Positions 7,274 to 16,182 are shown, counted from the stretch's first letter. The stretch is DNA of 64,000 bases from an uncultured Faecalibacterium sp. (GCA_937907025.1 CALESJ010000045.1:124001-188000), one strand, 5' to 3'. The notes: generated from the letters alone by a model not told the origin. Made by a program: numbers and translations.

Positions 7274-9259
7274 ATGCCGAATCATTTCATGAAACTCTGG
7301 AAACGGGGGGTGGCACTTCTGTTGGCAGGCGTTTTGTTGTTCAGCAATCTGAGCGGTTCGCTTGCCTTTGCAGAATCTACCCCCTCGCAAGAAACCACGG
7401 AGGCTACCGCCGAAACAGCGGAAACCGCTGACACAGCCTCGCTGAGCGAACAGGCCCAGGCGTTTGTGGAAGCCGTCGCGGCACTGGATCGTGACGGCAT
7501 GGTGGCGGCCAGCAATGACTGGGGACTGGCGCATCAGGCATGGATGGCCGATCTGGACAACGCCGTGCTGGAGTCCAAGCTCAATGAAGCCATTGCGGTG
7601 CAGGAAGAAGCCTGCGCACCGCTGTATGCAGCAGAAGATCTGTATAACCAAATTCCGGAAGCGGAACGCAGCCATGACCGCGTGCAGGACGCTTATGCCG
7701 TATGGGCAGCGATTCTGGCAGCCACCTACGCCGCCATGGAAAACCCGGTGGCTACCGGGGCAGGCGGAGAACCGGATCTGGCCGAGATCACGGAGATGCT
7801 TTACGATGATCTGCCGGACGCACCCACCGGCAGTTATATTGGCAGTATGGGGTTGCCCATTGCCACCGGTCAGACCCGAATTTCCATTTCGGAATGGGTG
7901 ACAGACCTGTATGACGGTGTGGATGCCCATATCAATGCGGAAGCCCTTCATGCGGATGATCTGGTCATTACAGTGGACCGGGAACCCGGAGAAGAATATG
8001 CTATCGTTCCCTTGATGGTGCAGGTTGAGTATCCAGCCAACGGCAGCACGTCGGAGATCCTCTTGCCCGAAGATGTGGTTCTTCTGGATTTCGAGGGGAA
8101 TCCGGCGGATGCAGATGAAATTGCATTCATTACCAAGGCCAGCTACACGGAAACTTCAGCCAGTGCGTCTGGTTTCTATGTGAAAGCCAAGCAGGATTTC
8201 TCGGTGGAGTTTGTCTACCACGGGCCAGACGGCAGTGAACTGCGCAAGACCCTGCAGGTGAAACTGGGCGAGAGCAAAGCGGCAGCCAAAGCCGCAGCCA
8301 ATGCTGGTGCCGGCACCTATGCTGCCGGGCCCACACCGCCGTTTACCACCGGCAAAATCACCTCAATCAGTTTCGAGGGCGGCACCTGGCTGATTTGGTT
8401 TAATGGCATGGAGGCCTACTGCTGCAGCCACGGCCTGAATGGCCAGCCCAACGGCTGCCCTACTTACACTTTTGCCTACACCTCCAAATTGGAACCCGGA
8501 CAATATACGCCGGGCAACCACTATGCCAACCAAGTGAATATCTGGGGTGGTCTGGGGCAGCTTTCGCTGAACCTGCTGGAAGAAAAGCACAGTGGAACTT
8601 CGGCCTCCACCTATGGGTTGGAGAGCGAAAGCGCTGAAGCTGCGGCCTACCGTTATTACGATGACGTGCAGCTTTGGATCATGGCCAATTACCCGGACAG
8701 TCTGGCTGCTCAGACCTACCGAGCCTCTGCCAAGGCGTTGGCTGAACAGGGAATGGAGAACAGAGCGGCTACCTACTCCGGCGAAAACGGTTTTTATACC
8801 TATATCTATAACCCTCCTGCCGGGTATGCATGGCAGATCGTTGCCATTGTGGGTGAAGAAATTTCGGAAGGCGGCGGTACGGATATCCCAGATGTGCCCG
8901 ACAGCGAATACTATTCCGCCAACTGGACTGCCCCGGCTCAGAGCGCCAGCGGTAGTTTTGACCTGACTTTTACGGTCAATACAGACAAACAGCAGCTGGA
9001 AACTGGCGAAAAGGTGGAGGGTGCCAAGATCACCGTCACGCCTTCCAAGACCAGCGGCAGCATCGATGGCGGCAGCTGGCAAATGAGTCCCGCCGGTGCG
9101 CAGACCATCACCACCAGCGGCCATACCAACGATGACAAGAATCCATTCAAAAAGAAACTGCTGGAAGAAGTGTTGGAAAGCATTTACGAAGTGGCTCCGC
9201 CGACAAGGCAGCAAAGCGCTTCGCCAAAGCGTTCAAGAGGAAATATGGAACGTGGCTGA
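7274..9259 (+). CDS. Thioester-domain surface protein of the conjugative element, C-terminally truncated
   Basis: 661 residues from an ATG with AAAGGAG. A signal peptide covers residues 1-35 (VALLLAGVLLF core, ending near SLAFA). A helical region of about 180 residues follows, then beta-rich sequence. AYCCSHG (Cys383/Cys384) and VQLWIM (Gln466) fit the Cys-Gln pair of a Gram-positive thioester domain, which binds host or partner surfaces covalently. A beta-sandwich stretch (about 575-635) looks like the start of a Cna_B/SpaA-like repeat. The expected further repeats, LPxTG motif and membrane anchor are missing: after about residue 638 the sequence turns into basic out-of-frame text (RQQSASPKRSRGNMERG). 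A deletion has joined it to the tail of another gene, so the product is probably secreted and not anchored. Confidence 0.75.
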   Translation: MPNHFMKLWKRGVALLLAGVLLFSNLSGSLAFAESTPSQETTEATAETAETADTASLSEQAQAFVEAVAALDRDGMVAASNDWGLAHQAWMADLDNAVLESKLNEAIAVQEEACAPLYAAEDLYNQIPEAERSHDRVQDAYAVWAAILAATYAAMENPVATGAGGEPDLAEITEMLYDDLPDAPTGSYIGSMGLPIATGQTRISISEWVTDLYDGVDAHINAEALHADDLVITVDREPGEEYAIVPLMVQVEYPANGSTSEILLPEDVVLLDFEGNPADADEIAFITKASYTETSASASGFYVKAKQDFSVEFVYHGPDGSELRKTLQVKLGESKAAAKAAANAGAGTYAAGPTPPFTTGKITSISFEGGTWLIWFNGMEAYCCSHGLNGQPNGCPTYTFAYTSKLEPGQYTPGNHYANQVNIWGGLGQLSLNLLEEKHSGTSASTYGLESESAEAAAYRYYDDVQLWIMANYPDSLAAQTYRASAKALAEQGMENRAATYSGENGFYTYIYNPPAGYAWQIVAIVGEEISEGGGTDIPDVPDSEYYSANWTAPAQSASGSFDLTFTVNTDKQQLETGEKVEGAKITVTPSKTSGSIDGGSWQMSPAGAQTITTSGHTNDDKNPFKKKLLEEVLESIYEVAPPTRQQSASPKRSRGNMERG

Positions 9260-9317
9260 TGGAATCAAAAAGCAGATTGTAAATCCTATCGCTCCGTTGA
9301 TGGCGAAGGGGTGCTGA

Positions 9318-11123
9318 TTGCAGAAAACACCAACCCCTTGGTGGGTCTGGCTGCTGCCTCTTCCGCTGATCTGGTGGGCCGCAGTTGCCTTGGCCATGCG
9401 CTGGCAGCCCAGCATGAACCTATCCGAGCTGCTGAGCGCCTGCAATGAGATGCTGGCGCAGCCGCTTCCTCTTGCGTGGAGCAGCCAGACCCCTCGTTTC
9501 CTGCTGATCTTCACCGGCTTGTATGCTGTAATTGCCCTAGCCGTGTCCAGTGAACACCGTAACACGCGCCCCGGGGAGGAACACGGCTCTGCCTGCTGGG
9601 GCAATGCCAAAGAACTCAACCGCCGATACCGGGATACCCAAGGCCCCAACCTGCTGATGACGCGCAACTTCCGCATCGGTGTGGATGGCTATAAGCACAA
9701 GCACAATACCAACGTACTCGTCGTGGGTGGCTCCGGCGCCGGCAAGACCCGAACGTATGCTGTTCCCAATGTGCTGGAAGCTGGCTGTTCTATGGTGATC
9801 ACAGATCCCAAAGGAGAAATCCTGCGCAAGACTGGCGGCTATCTCAAAGGAGCGGGATATGAGGTGCGGGTGTTCGATCTGCTCAACCCGGATGCGTCCT
9901 TCTGCTATAACCCATTCCGGTATGTGCGGGATGACAAAGAGGTGCTGCAGCTGATCACAAACCTGATTCAGAACACTACGCCTCCCCACGCGCAGAGCTC
10001 TGACCCGTTCTGGGAAAAATCCGAAACCGCATTGCTCCAGGCTCTCATGCTGTACCTGTTACATGAAGCCCCGCCGGAGGAACAGAATTTCGGCATGGTT
10101 ATGGAGCTGCTGGGAAGTGCCCAGGTCAAGGAGGAGGACGAAAACTTCGAGTCGCCTCTAGATATACTCTTCGAGCGTCTGGCCATGCGTGACCCGGAAA
10201 GCATTGCAGTTAAGCAGTATGGCATTTACAAGCAGGCCGCCGGCAAAACCGCCAAGTCCATATTGGTGAGTGTCGGCGTCCGGCTGGCTGCCTTCAACCT
10301 GCCGCAGATTGCCCGGTTGACCATGACCGATGAACTGCATCTGGATGATTTGGGAGAGCGACGGGTGGCCCTGTTCTGCTGTATTCCCGATTCCGATAAG
10401 AGCCTGAACTATCTGGTGGGTATGGTATACACCCAGCTGATCCAGACTCTTTTCTACCAGGCGGACCGTGTCCATCGGGGAAGGCTCCCGGTGCCGGTCC
10501 ATTGTCTGATGGATGAGTTTCCGAATATCTCGCTGCCCAAGGACAGTTTCCTGTCAGCACTGGCGACCATGCGGTCCCGCGGCATCTTCTGCTCCATCAT
10601 TGTTCAGAACATTGCCCAGCTGAAATCCATGTACAAGGACAGCTGGGAATCGCTGGTGGGTCTGTGCGATGAATTTCTCTACCTGGGCGGCAACGAGCAG
10701 GGAACTCACAAATACGTTTCCGAACTGATCGGCAAGGAAACGGTGGAAACCACCAGCCGAAGCCTTTCACGAGGTCGCAGCGGCAGCAGCAGTACCAGCC
10801 ATCAGCAAGCGGCCCGCGACCTGATGACCCCCGATGAAGTGCGCCTGCTTTCCAACGACAAGGCGCTGCTGTTTGTGCGCGGGGAACGTCCGGTCATGGA
10901 CTGGAAGTACAACCTGATCCGGCACCCGAACATCCGATTCACCGAAGATGGCGGCGCGCCGCCCTATGACTACACCGCCGCACCGGATGCTCACGAGGAT
11001 CTGGTGGGCGATGCCGAAAACTACGAACTGCTGGACATGGACGATTTCCTGCCGGCAGCCGAACAACCGAAACCCATGTTTACTTATCCAAGGAGGGATG
11101 CCCATGCATCGCAACAAGATTGA
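9318..11123 (+). CDS. VirD4/TraG-type coupling ATPase
   Basis: 601 residues from a TTG start. Two N-terminal membrane segments (about 8-27 and 60-77) are followed by the cytoplasmic ATPase: Walker A GGSGAGKT at 137-144, MVITDPKGEIL, and Walker B LMDEFPNI near residue 395, then the SRGIFCSIIVQNIAQL helix. A Ser/Gly-rich insert follows (SRGRSGSSSTSHQQ). It is the coupling protein that brings the DNA-relaxase complex to the type IV channel. The VirB2-like gene starts within its last codons. Length and motifs look complete, so this gene itself appears functional although the relaxase is missing from the segment. Confidence 0.93.
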   Translation: MQKTPTPWWVWLLPLPLIWWAAVALAMRWQPSMNLSELLSACNEMLAQPLPLAWSSQTPRFLLIFTGLYAVIALAVSSEHRNTRPGEEHGSACWGNAKELNRRYRDTQGPNLLMTRNFRIGVDGYKHKHNTNVLVVGGSGAGKTRTYAVPNVLEAGCSMVITDPKGEILRKTGGYLKGAGYEVRVFDLLNPDASFCYNPFRYVRDDKEVLQLITNLIQNTTPPHAQSSDPFWEKSETALLQALMLYLLHEAPPEEQNFGMVMELLGSAQVKEEDENFESPLDILFERLAMRDPESIAVKQYGIYKQAAGKTAKSILVSVGVRLAAFNLPQIARLTMTDELHLDDLGERRVALFCCIPDSDKSLNYLVGMVYTQLIQTLFYQADRVHRGRLPVPVHCLMDEFPNISLPKDSFLSALATMRSRGIFCSIIVQNIAQLKSMYKDSWESLVGLCDEFLYLGGNEQGTHKYVSELIGKETVETTSRSLSRGRSGSSSTSHQQAARDLMTPDEVRLLSNDKALLFVRGERPVMDWKYNLIRHPNIRFTEDGGAPPYDYTAAPDAHEDLVGDAENYELLDMDDFLPAAEQPKPMFTYPRRDAHASQQD

Positions 11124-11439
11124 TATGCTCCGCACCAAACGTCTGACCCGCCGTGCCTTCGCGCTGTATGCAGCTCTGGTTCTGGTCTGCTGTGCCGCCA
11201 CGCCGGTGTTGGCCGAGGGCGATCCGCTGACTGTTGTCAACAACCTCAGTACCTTCATCTTCTCCATCATCCGAGCCATCGGCCTGATTCTGCTGGGCTG
11301 GGGCATCGTTCAGGTGGGCCTGTCGCTGCAGAGCCATGATCCCAGCCAGCGCAGCCAGGGATTCCTGACGCTGGCCGGCGGTATCATCATCACCTTTGCC
11401 AAAGAAATTCTGGACCTGATCGTCGGCACCGGAGTCTGA
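11104..11439 (+). CDS. VirB2/TrbC-like small membrane protein of the transfer apparatus
   Basis: 111 residues from an ATG with an AAGGAGGG site inside the end of the coupling-protein gene. A signal-like hydrophobic stretch (LYAALVLVCCAATPVLA) ends in a cleavable-looking VLA-EG. Two further membrane helices follow (FIFSIIRAIGLILLGWGIVQV and LAGGIIITFAKEILDLIV). This size and topology are those of VirB2-type pilin-like subunits, always found between VirD4 and VirB6 in these operons. Assignment rests on topology and gene order. Confidence 0.75.
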   Translation: MHRNKIDMLRTKRLTRRAFALYAALVLVCCAATPVLAEGDPLTVVNNLSTFIFSIIRAIGLILLGWGIVQVGLSLQSHDPSQRSQGFLTLAGGIIITFAKEILDLIVGTGV

Positions 11440-11475
11440 GGTGCCAAAATATATCAGGAGGGGAGGTGATGCACT

Positions 11476-12312
11476 GTGGGTGACAGCTGGATCGTAAGCA
11501 ACCTCAATGCTGCCCTGACAACCTGGAATGACAAGCTGGGAGAGATCTGGCAGCTGCTGACCCAGAGTCCGCAGACCTTCAAGGATGGTCAGGTATGGGC
11601 CGTGATGGTGGGTATCCACGGGGCATTGCAAGCCATTGGCTACGGGCTGCTGGTGCTCTTCTTCGCAGCCGGTGCGGTCAAGACCTGCGGCACCTTCGTG
11701 GAGGCCAAACGCCCCGAACAGGCCCTCAAACTCTTTATCCGCTTCGCCCTGGCCAAAGCAGCCGTGACCTATGGCCTGGATCTGATGCTGGCCATTTTCC
11801 AGATCGTGCGGGGGATGGTCTCCACGGTGATCAACCAATCCGGCGTGTCCGGAATGAGTGCGGTTACACTGCCCCAAGAGCTGATCGACGCCATCAATGA
11901 GGTGGGCTTCTGGGACTCCATCCCGCTCTGGGCCGTGACGCTGATCGGCGGGCTACTCATTACCGTACTATCCTTCGTGATGATCCTGACCGTGTATGGC
12001 CGGATGTTTTCCCTTTGGATGTACGCGGCCATTGCGCCCATTCCGCTTTCGTCCTTTGCCGGAGAACCCATGTCCAATGTGGGTAAGAACTTCCTGCGCA
12101 GTTACGCCGGAGTCTGTTTGCAGGGCGTGGTCATCGCCCTGGCCTGCATTATCTTCTCCGCCGTGTCCTCCAGCCCGCCCGCTGTGGACACCAGCGTCTC
12201 GGTGGTGACCGCCGTCTGGACCTATGTGGGAGAGCTGGCTTTCAACCTGCTGGTGCTGGTTGGCGCGGTGAAAGGATGCGACCGGATCGTCAAGGAGATC
12301 ATGGGACTATGA
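11476..12312 (+). CDS. VirB6/TrbL-like membrane protein of the transfer channel
   Basis: 278 residues from a GTG start preceded by GGAGGGGAGGTG. Six or so hydrophobic segments (GYGLLVLFFAAGAV, AVTLIGGLLITVLSFVMILTVYG, GVVIALACIIFSAVS, LAFNLLVLVGAVKGC) and a conserved MFSLWMYAAIAPIPLSSF core identify a VirB6/TrbL-type polytopic channel component. It sits in the usual order after the VirB2-like gene. Downstream, a toxin-antitoxin pair with its own promoter interrupts the transfer operon. Confidence 0.82.
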   Translation: MGDSWIVSNLNAALTTWNDKLGEIWQLLTQSPQTFKDGQVWAVMVGIHGALQAIGYGLLVLFFAAGAVKTCGTFVEAKRPEQALKLFIRFALAKAAVTYGLDLMLAIFQIVRGMVSTVINQSGVSGMSAVTLPQELIDAINEVGFWDSIPLWAVTLIGGLLITVLSFVMILTVYGRMFSLWMYAAIAPIPLSSFAGEPMSNVGKNFLRSYAGVCLQGVVIALACIIFSAVSSSPPAVDTSVSVVTAVWTYVGELAFNLLVLVGAVKGCDRIVKEIMGL

Positions 12313-12342
12313 TTGCGAAAGATAGTTCTTAAAATTATTCGT

Positions 12343-12370
12343 TGAATTTGGCTCAAGATTCTGCTATACT
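12343..12370 (+). promoter_or_regulatory. Promoter of the toxin-antitoxin pair
   Basis: TTGAAT (12343-12348) and TATACT (12365-12370) are separated by 16 bases and lie 26 bases before the antitoxin ATG. The surrounding bases are AT-rich, unlike the flanking transfer genes. This gives the module its own transcription inside the transfer operon. Confidence 0.65.
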
Positions 12371-12396
12371 AGATGGCAGAAAGGATGGTGTTCTCT

Positions 12397-12642
12397 ATGC
12401 CGAATATCAAACCGATTTCTGATTTGCGCAATTACAATGAAGTTTTGCGGGATGTCACGGCCGAGGAACCGGTTTTCTTGACCAAAAACGGCCGCGGTCG
12501 TTATGCCGTGATGGATATTCAGGAGTATGAGAAAAGCCAGGCAATGGTCAAATTGCTGACCGAACTGGCCCGTGGCGTGCGGTCCGGTCAGGAAGAAGGT
12601 TGGCTCGCACTGGACGATGTGGAAAAGATGCTGCTGGGGTGA
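12397..12642 (+). CDS. Phd/YefM-family antitoxin
   Basis: 81 residues from the ATG at 12397 (an in-frame ATG at 12373 is possible but lacks a ribosome site). MPNIKPISDLRNYNEVLRDV and EPVFLTKNGRGRYAVMDIQEYE are the Phd/YefM antitoxin DNA-binding core; the C-terminal part (LLTELARGVRSGQEEG) would wrap the toxin. Four bases separate it from the toxin gene. It should repress its own promoter and neutralise the toxin by direct binding. Confidence 0.9.
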   Translation: MPNIKPISDLRNYNEVLRDVTAEEPVFLTKNGRGRYAVMDIQEYEKSQAMVKLLTELARGVRSGQEEGWLALDDVEKMLLG

Positions 12643-12645
12643 AAT

Positions 12646-12990
12646 ATGGCGAAGGTACAGATTTCTCCGTTGGCACAGCAGGATATGCTGAATATCCGGC
12701 AGTATATCGAAACGGAATTGGGTAACCCAGTAGCCGCCCGGCGTACTGTTGAGCGCATCCTGAAGGCGGTTCGCCAGTTGGAACAATTCCCCCTATCAGG
12801 GGCGCCTTTACAGTATAACGGAGTAGATACAGGGTATCGCTATGTGACCAGTGGTAACTACGTGGCATTTTACATTGGTACACACACCACCGCACAGGTG
12901 GTTCGGGTGCTGTATGGCTGGCGTGATACCATCCGCATCCTGCTGGGACATTCGTTCCAACCGGAGGAAACAGAAGAAGATATAGAGTAA
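12646..12990 (+). CDS. ParE/RelE-superfamily toxin
   Basis: 114 residues: MAKVQISPLAQQDMLNIRQYI, then RYVTSGNYVAFYIG and VVRVLYGWRDTIRIL, the typical ParE/RelE fold with the C-terminal R-V-L-Y-x-x-R-D core. ParE members poison DNA gyrase and RelE members cleave mRNA on ribosomes; the pattern is closer to ParE, but the target cannot be settled by eye. Paired with a Phd/YefM antitoxin it would punish loss of the element. Confidence 0.88.
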   Translation: MAKVQISPLAQQDMLNIRQYIETELGNPVAARRTVERILKAVRQLEQFPLSGAPLQYNGVDTGYRYVTSGNYVAFYIGTHTTAQVVRVLYGWRDTIRILLGHSFQPEETEEDIE

Positions 12991-12994
12991 ACCG

Positions 12995-13023
12995 AAGGGG
13001 CAGCTATGTTTGGCTGCCCCTTT
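12995..13023 (+). terminator. Terminator after the toxin-antitoxin pair
   Basis: AAGGGGCAGC pairs with GCTGCCCCTT around an 8-base loop, followed by only three T. It lies directly after the toxin stop and 17 bases before the PrgI start, so it may partly insulate the module from the transfer operon. Confidence 0.6.
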
Positions 13024-13039
13024 CCCATTAGAATCAGAG

Positions 13040-13429
13040 GTGACGCGTATCGAAATCAAAATCCCCAAAGAAGTCCGGGATTATCATGAGACCATCTTCT
13101 TCGGTCTCAACACCCGGCAGTTTATCTGCTCACTGCTGGCCCTCGGGGTGGCAGTGGGCGTTTATTTTTTGCTCCGTCCGCTGCTGGGAACAGAGGAAAT
13201 CGGCTGGGTCTGCATCCTGGCCGCCGCACCTTTCGCGGCCTGCGGATTTTTCTCCTATCACAGCATGACCGCTGAGCAGCTGTTCTGGGCGTGGTTCAAA
13301 TCCGAGCTCCTGAGCCCCAAACGGCTGGTCTATCGTTCCAACAGCTATTACTACGATGCAATCCAGGGAGGGATGCGTATGAAGAAGCCTAAACAGAAAA
13401 AGCGCAGCCGTAAGGAGAAGCGCCATTGA
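13040..13429 (+). CDS. PrgI-family membrane protein of the conjugation apparatus
   Basis: 129 residues from a GTG start (MTRIEIKIPKEVRDYHETIF, FGLNTRQFICSLLALGVAVGV). Two close membrane helices span about residues 28-47 and 55-75, and the C-terminus is basic (KKPKQKKRSRKEKRH). PrgI proteins stand directly before VirB4 in Gram-positive conjugation operons, as here: the VirB4 start overlaps this stop (TTGA). Role: inner part of the transfer channel (family knowledge). Confidence 0.85.
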   Translation: MTRIEIKIPKEVRDYHETIFFGLNTRQFICSLLALGVAVGVYFLLRPLLGTEEIGWVCILAAAPFAACGFFSYHSMTAEQLFWAWFKSELLSPKRLVYRSNSYYYDAIQGGMRMKKPKQKKRSRKEKRH

Positions 13430-15813
13430 TCAAGACCCTGTCCAAAGCGCGGAAACAGGAGCGCATCAAGTTCCGCATTCCGCGCAGTGTGCAGGACTGC
13501 ATTCCCATCCGCCGCATTTGGGCGGACGGAATTTTTCAGGTGGGCCATCAGTTCTCCAAGACCTGGTCGTTCAACGATATCAACTATTCCATTGCCGGCA
13601 AAGAAGATAAGACGGCAATGTTCCTGGACTACTGCGACCTGCTCAACGCACTGGACTCCGGTGCCTCGGCCAAGATCACTCTGTACAACCGGCGGATCAA
13701 CAAGGAAGAATTCGAACGGTCTGTCCTGCTGCCTCTCAAGGAGGATGGGTTGGACAATTACCGCGAAGAATTCAACGAGATGCTGCGCACCCAGGTCACC
13801 GAGAGCAACAACAGCATTGTCCGGGAGCGTTATCTTACCATCAGCGTCGTCAAGCGCAACATCGAGGAAGCCCGCACCTACTTTGCCCGCGTCGGCACTG
13901 ATCTGACCACCAAGCTGGCGGCACTGTCCTCGGTGGCGCAGGAACTCTCGCTCAATGAGCGCCTGCGGATCTTCCGCGACTTCTTCCGCCCGGCGGACCC
14001 GCCTGCAGCCGAGTTCGATATCCACCAGAAAGCCCGGCGTGGCCAGCATTTCAAAGACTGGCTGTGTCCCAGCAGTATGGAGTTCGCCACTGACCATTTT
14101 AAGATCGATGACCGCGTGGGCCGGGTGCTCTACCTCCAGGATTTCGCCAGCTACCTGAAAGACAGCTTTGTGTCGGAGCTCTGCGATCTGGATCGGGAAC
14201 TGATGTTGTCCATCGACATCCTGCCCATCCCCACCGACGAGGCCGCCCGCCAGTTGCAGAACACGCTGCTGGGCGTGGAAACTAACGTAACCAACTGGCA
14301 GCGGAAACAGAATGCAAACAACAACTGGACCGCCGTAGTTCCCTATGACATGGAACTCCAGCGCAAGGAGACTAAGGAGATGCTGGATGACCTGACCACC
14401 CGTGACCAGCGGATGATGTTCGGGTTGGTCACTCTCGTTCACATGGCCAATACCAAGGAACAGCTGGATGATGACACCGAATCGCTGCTCTCCGTTGCCC
14501 GCAAGCACCTGTGCCAGCTTTCCACGCTACGCTGGCAGCAGAGGGACGGGTTGGACACCGTGCTGCCCTACGGACTGCGGTGCATCGAAGCGCTTCGCAC
14601 CCTGACCACCGAGAGCACGGCGGTACTCATCCCGTTCCGAGCCCAGGAAATCATGCAGCCCAAGGGACTCTACTATGGCCAGAACGCCGTCAGTAAGAAC
14701 CGCATCGTGGTGGATCGCCGACAGCTGCTCAACGGCAACAGCTTCCGTTTGGGAGTGTCCGGCTCCGGCAAGTCCATGAGCGCCAAAGAGGAAATCGCTC
14801 AGATCGCCCTGTCCACGGAGGATGACATCCTGATTCTGGACGTGGAATCCGAATTCGGACATCTGGTGGAAGCCTTCGGCGGTGAGGTCATCCGCATTTC
14901 GGCTACATCGGACACCCACATCAACGCGCTGGATATGGACCGCGCTTACGGTGACGAACGCAACCCCATTGTGTCCAAGAGCGAGTTTGTGCTGTCCCTG
15001 TTTGAGCAGCTGATCGGCAGCGGGCTGGTCACCGCCAAAGAAAAATCCATCCTGGGCCGCTGCACAGAACAGGTCTATATGCCCTATGTCCGCAACGGGT
15101 ACAAGGGAGCGATGCCTACCCTGAAAGACTTCTACCGCCTGCTCAAGATGCAGCCGGAACCCGAAGCACAGGGGCTGGCTCTTTCCTCGGAACTCTTTAT
15201 CACAGGCACCCTGGGCACCTTTGCCCAGCCCACCAACGTGGATACCAAGGCGCGCATCATTGTCTACGATATCCGGGAACTGGGCGAGCAGCTGATGCCC
15301 CTCGGGATGCTGGTGACGCTGGATGCCATCTACAACCGTGTGATCCAGAACTGGAAGCGAGGGCACCGCACCTGGATCTTCTGCGATGAGTTCTACATCC
15401 TGTTCCGGTACGAGTACAGCGCCAATTTCTTCTACAAGCTGTGGAAGCGTATCCGCAAGTACAACGGCCTGATCACCGGCATGACCCAGAACGTGGACGA
15501 ACTGCTGCGTTCCGACACGGCTCGCTTGATGCTGGCCAACTCGGAGTTCCTGATCATGCTCAACCAGAGTGCCACCGACCGGGAGGAACTGGCAAAACTG
15601 CTGAACATCTCGGACACCCAGCTGGGGTACATTACCAACGTGCCGGCTGGCTGCGGGCTGATTCGCTGCGCGGGGAAGCTGGTGCCCTTTACCAACAGCT
15701 TCCCCAAGGCTATCGTACCGATCCTATCACAGGAGAAATCAGCTACCATAGCGGTACTGATATCGCAGCCCCGGAAGGTACACCTATCCTTGCTGCCGCA
15801 GATGGCACCGTGA
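13426..15813 (+). CDS. VirB4-like transfer ATPase with replaced C-terminal end
   Basis: 795 residues from a TTG start overlapping the PrgI stop. The N-terminal half matches the VirB4/TraE CagE-like domain. The ATPase has Walker A GVSGSGKS at about 443-450, ILDVESEFG, and Walker B WIFCDEFYIL near residue 650. It powers the type IV channel. The frame follows VirB4 down to about residue 760 (KLVPFTNSFP). After that it reads unrelated text (AIVPILSQEKSATIAVLISQ) because the gene is joined out of frame to the end of an M23 peptidase gene. Roughly the last 20-30 native residues are lost; the ATPase core remains. Confidence 0.9.
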   Translation: MIKTLSKARKQERIKFRIPRSVQDCIPIRRIWADGIFQVGHQFSKTWSFNDINYSIAGKEDKTAMFLDYCDLLNALDSGASAKITLYNRRINKEEFERSVLLPLKEDGLDNYREEFNEMLRTQVTESNNSIVRERYLTISVVKRNIEEARTYFARVGTDLTTKLAALSSVAQELSLNERLRIFRDFFRPADPPAAEFDIHQKARRGQHFKDWLCPSSMEFATDHFKIDDRVGRVLYLQDFASYLKDSFVSELCDLDRELMLSIDILPIPTDEAARQLQNTLLGVETNVTNWQRKQNANNNWTAVVPYDMELQRKETKEMLDDLTTRDQRMMFGLVTLVHMANTKEQLDDDTESLLSVARKHLCQLSTLRWQQRDGLDTVLPYGLRCIEALRTLTTESTAVLIPFRAQEIMQPKGLYYGQNAVSKNRIVVDRRQLLNGNSFRLGVSGSGKSMSAKEEIAQIALSTEDDILILDVESEFGHLVEAFGGEVIRISATSDTHINALDMDRAYGDERNPIVSKSEFVLSLFEQLIGSGLVTAKEKSILGRCTEQVYMPYVRNGYKGAMPTLKDFYRLLKMQPEPEAQGLALSSELFITGTLGTFAQPTNVDTKARIIVYDIRELGEQLMPLGMLVTLDAIYNRVIQNWKRGHRTWIFCDEFYILFRYEYSANFFYKLWKRIRKYNGLITGMTQNVDELLRSDTARLMLANSEFLIMLNQSATDREELAKLLNISDTQLGYITNVPAGCGLIRCAGKLVPFTNSFPKAIVPILSQEKSATIAVLISQPRKVHLSLLPQMAP

Positions 15814-16037
15814 CCATTGCCAACGCCACTGATAGTTGGGGTGGAAGCTACGGGTACTATGTCAAGATCGACCATGGCAGCGGACTCACGACCTTGTATG
15901 CCCATTGCTCCAGTATCTGTGTTACAGCGGGGCAGCAGGTGAAATCCGGACAGGTCATAGCATATGTGGGGCAAACTGGGAGGGCGACAGGGCCGCATTT
16001 GCATTTTGAGATCCAAGGGGGCGCAAATGTGAATTGA
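15704..16037 (+). pseudogene. C-terminal fragment of an M23 metallopeptidase (conjugation cell-wall hydrolase)
   Basis: In the frame one base off VirB4, the sequence reads GYRTDPITGEISYHSGTDIA, then WGGSYGYYVKIDHGSGL, YAHCSSICV and GPHLHFEIQGGANVN before a stop. This is the lysostaphin-like M23 peptidase core with Zn-binding HxxxD and HLH. In related elements a full peptidase (N-terminal membrane anchor, lysozyme and M23 domains) is encoded downstream of VirB4 and opens the cell wall for the transfer channel. Here everything before the M23 domain is gone and there is no start codon of its own, so it is a deletion remnant. GGCTATCGTACC marks the junction region. Confidence 0.85.
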
Positions 16038-16084
16038 TTATTGGGATATAAATGGGAGAAAAGTATTGGAAAGTATATTTGATA

Positions 16085-16117
16085 CAAAAAACTCGCACCG
16101 CTACAAAGTCGGGCGAG
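16085..16117 (-). terminator. Terminator of the lacI-type gene
   Basis: On the minus strand CTCGC...GCGAG with an inner CG pair is followed by TTTTTT. It sits 66 bases beyond the regulator stop codon and gives a right limit for the conjugative-element segment. The bases 16118-16182 hold nothing else. Confidence 0.55.
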
Positions 16118-16182
16118 ATTTTATATGCGCCGAAAACAGCTTCCAGCAAGGGTCTGACATAATGTATCTGTCTTTTTGTGTT

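Larger units (their letters stand above)
1301..16060. mobile_element. Degraded integrative and conjugative element, first segment
   Basis: From the tRNA-Asn fragment to just past the M23 peptidase remnant, nearly every gene belongs to a Gram-positive conjugative element: XRE regulator, ParM-like actin and partner, RHH protein, DNA methyltransferase, amidoligase, thioester surface protein, VirD4, VirB2-like, VirB6-like, PrgI and VirB4. Two deletion scars are visible, near 9190-9260 and near 15705. No relaxase and no integrase occur in this segment, so it cannot transfer alone. The right limit lies between the M23 stop codon (16037) and the lacI terminator (16085). Confidence 0.75.
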
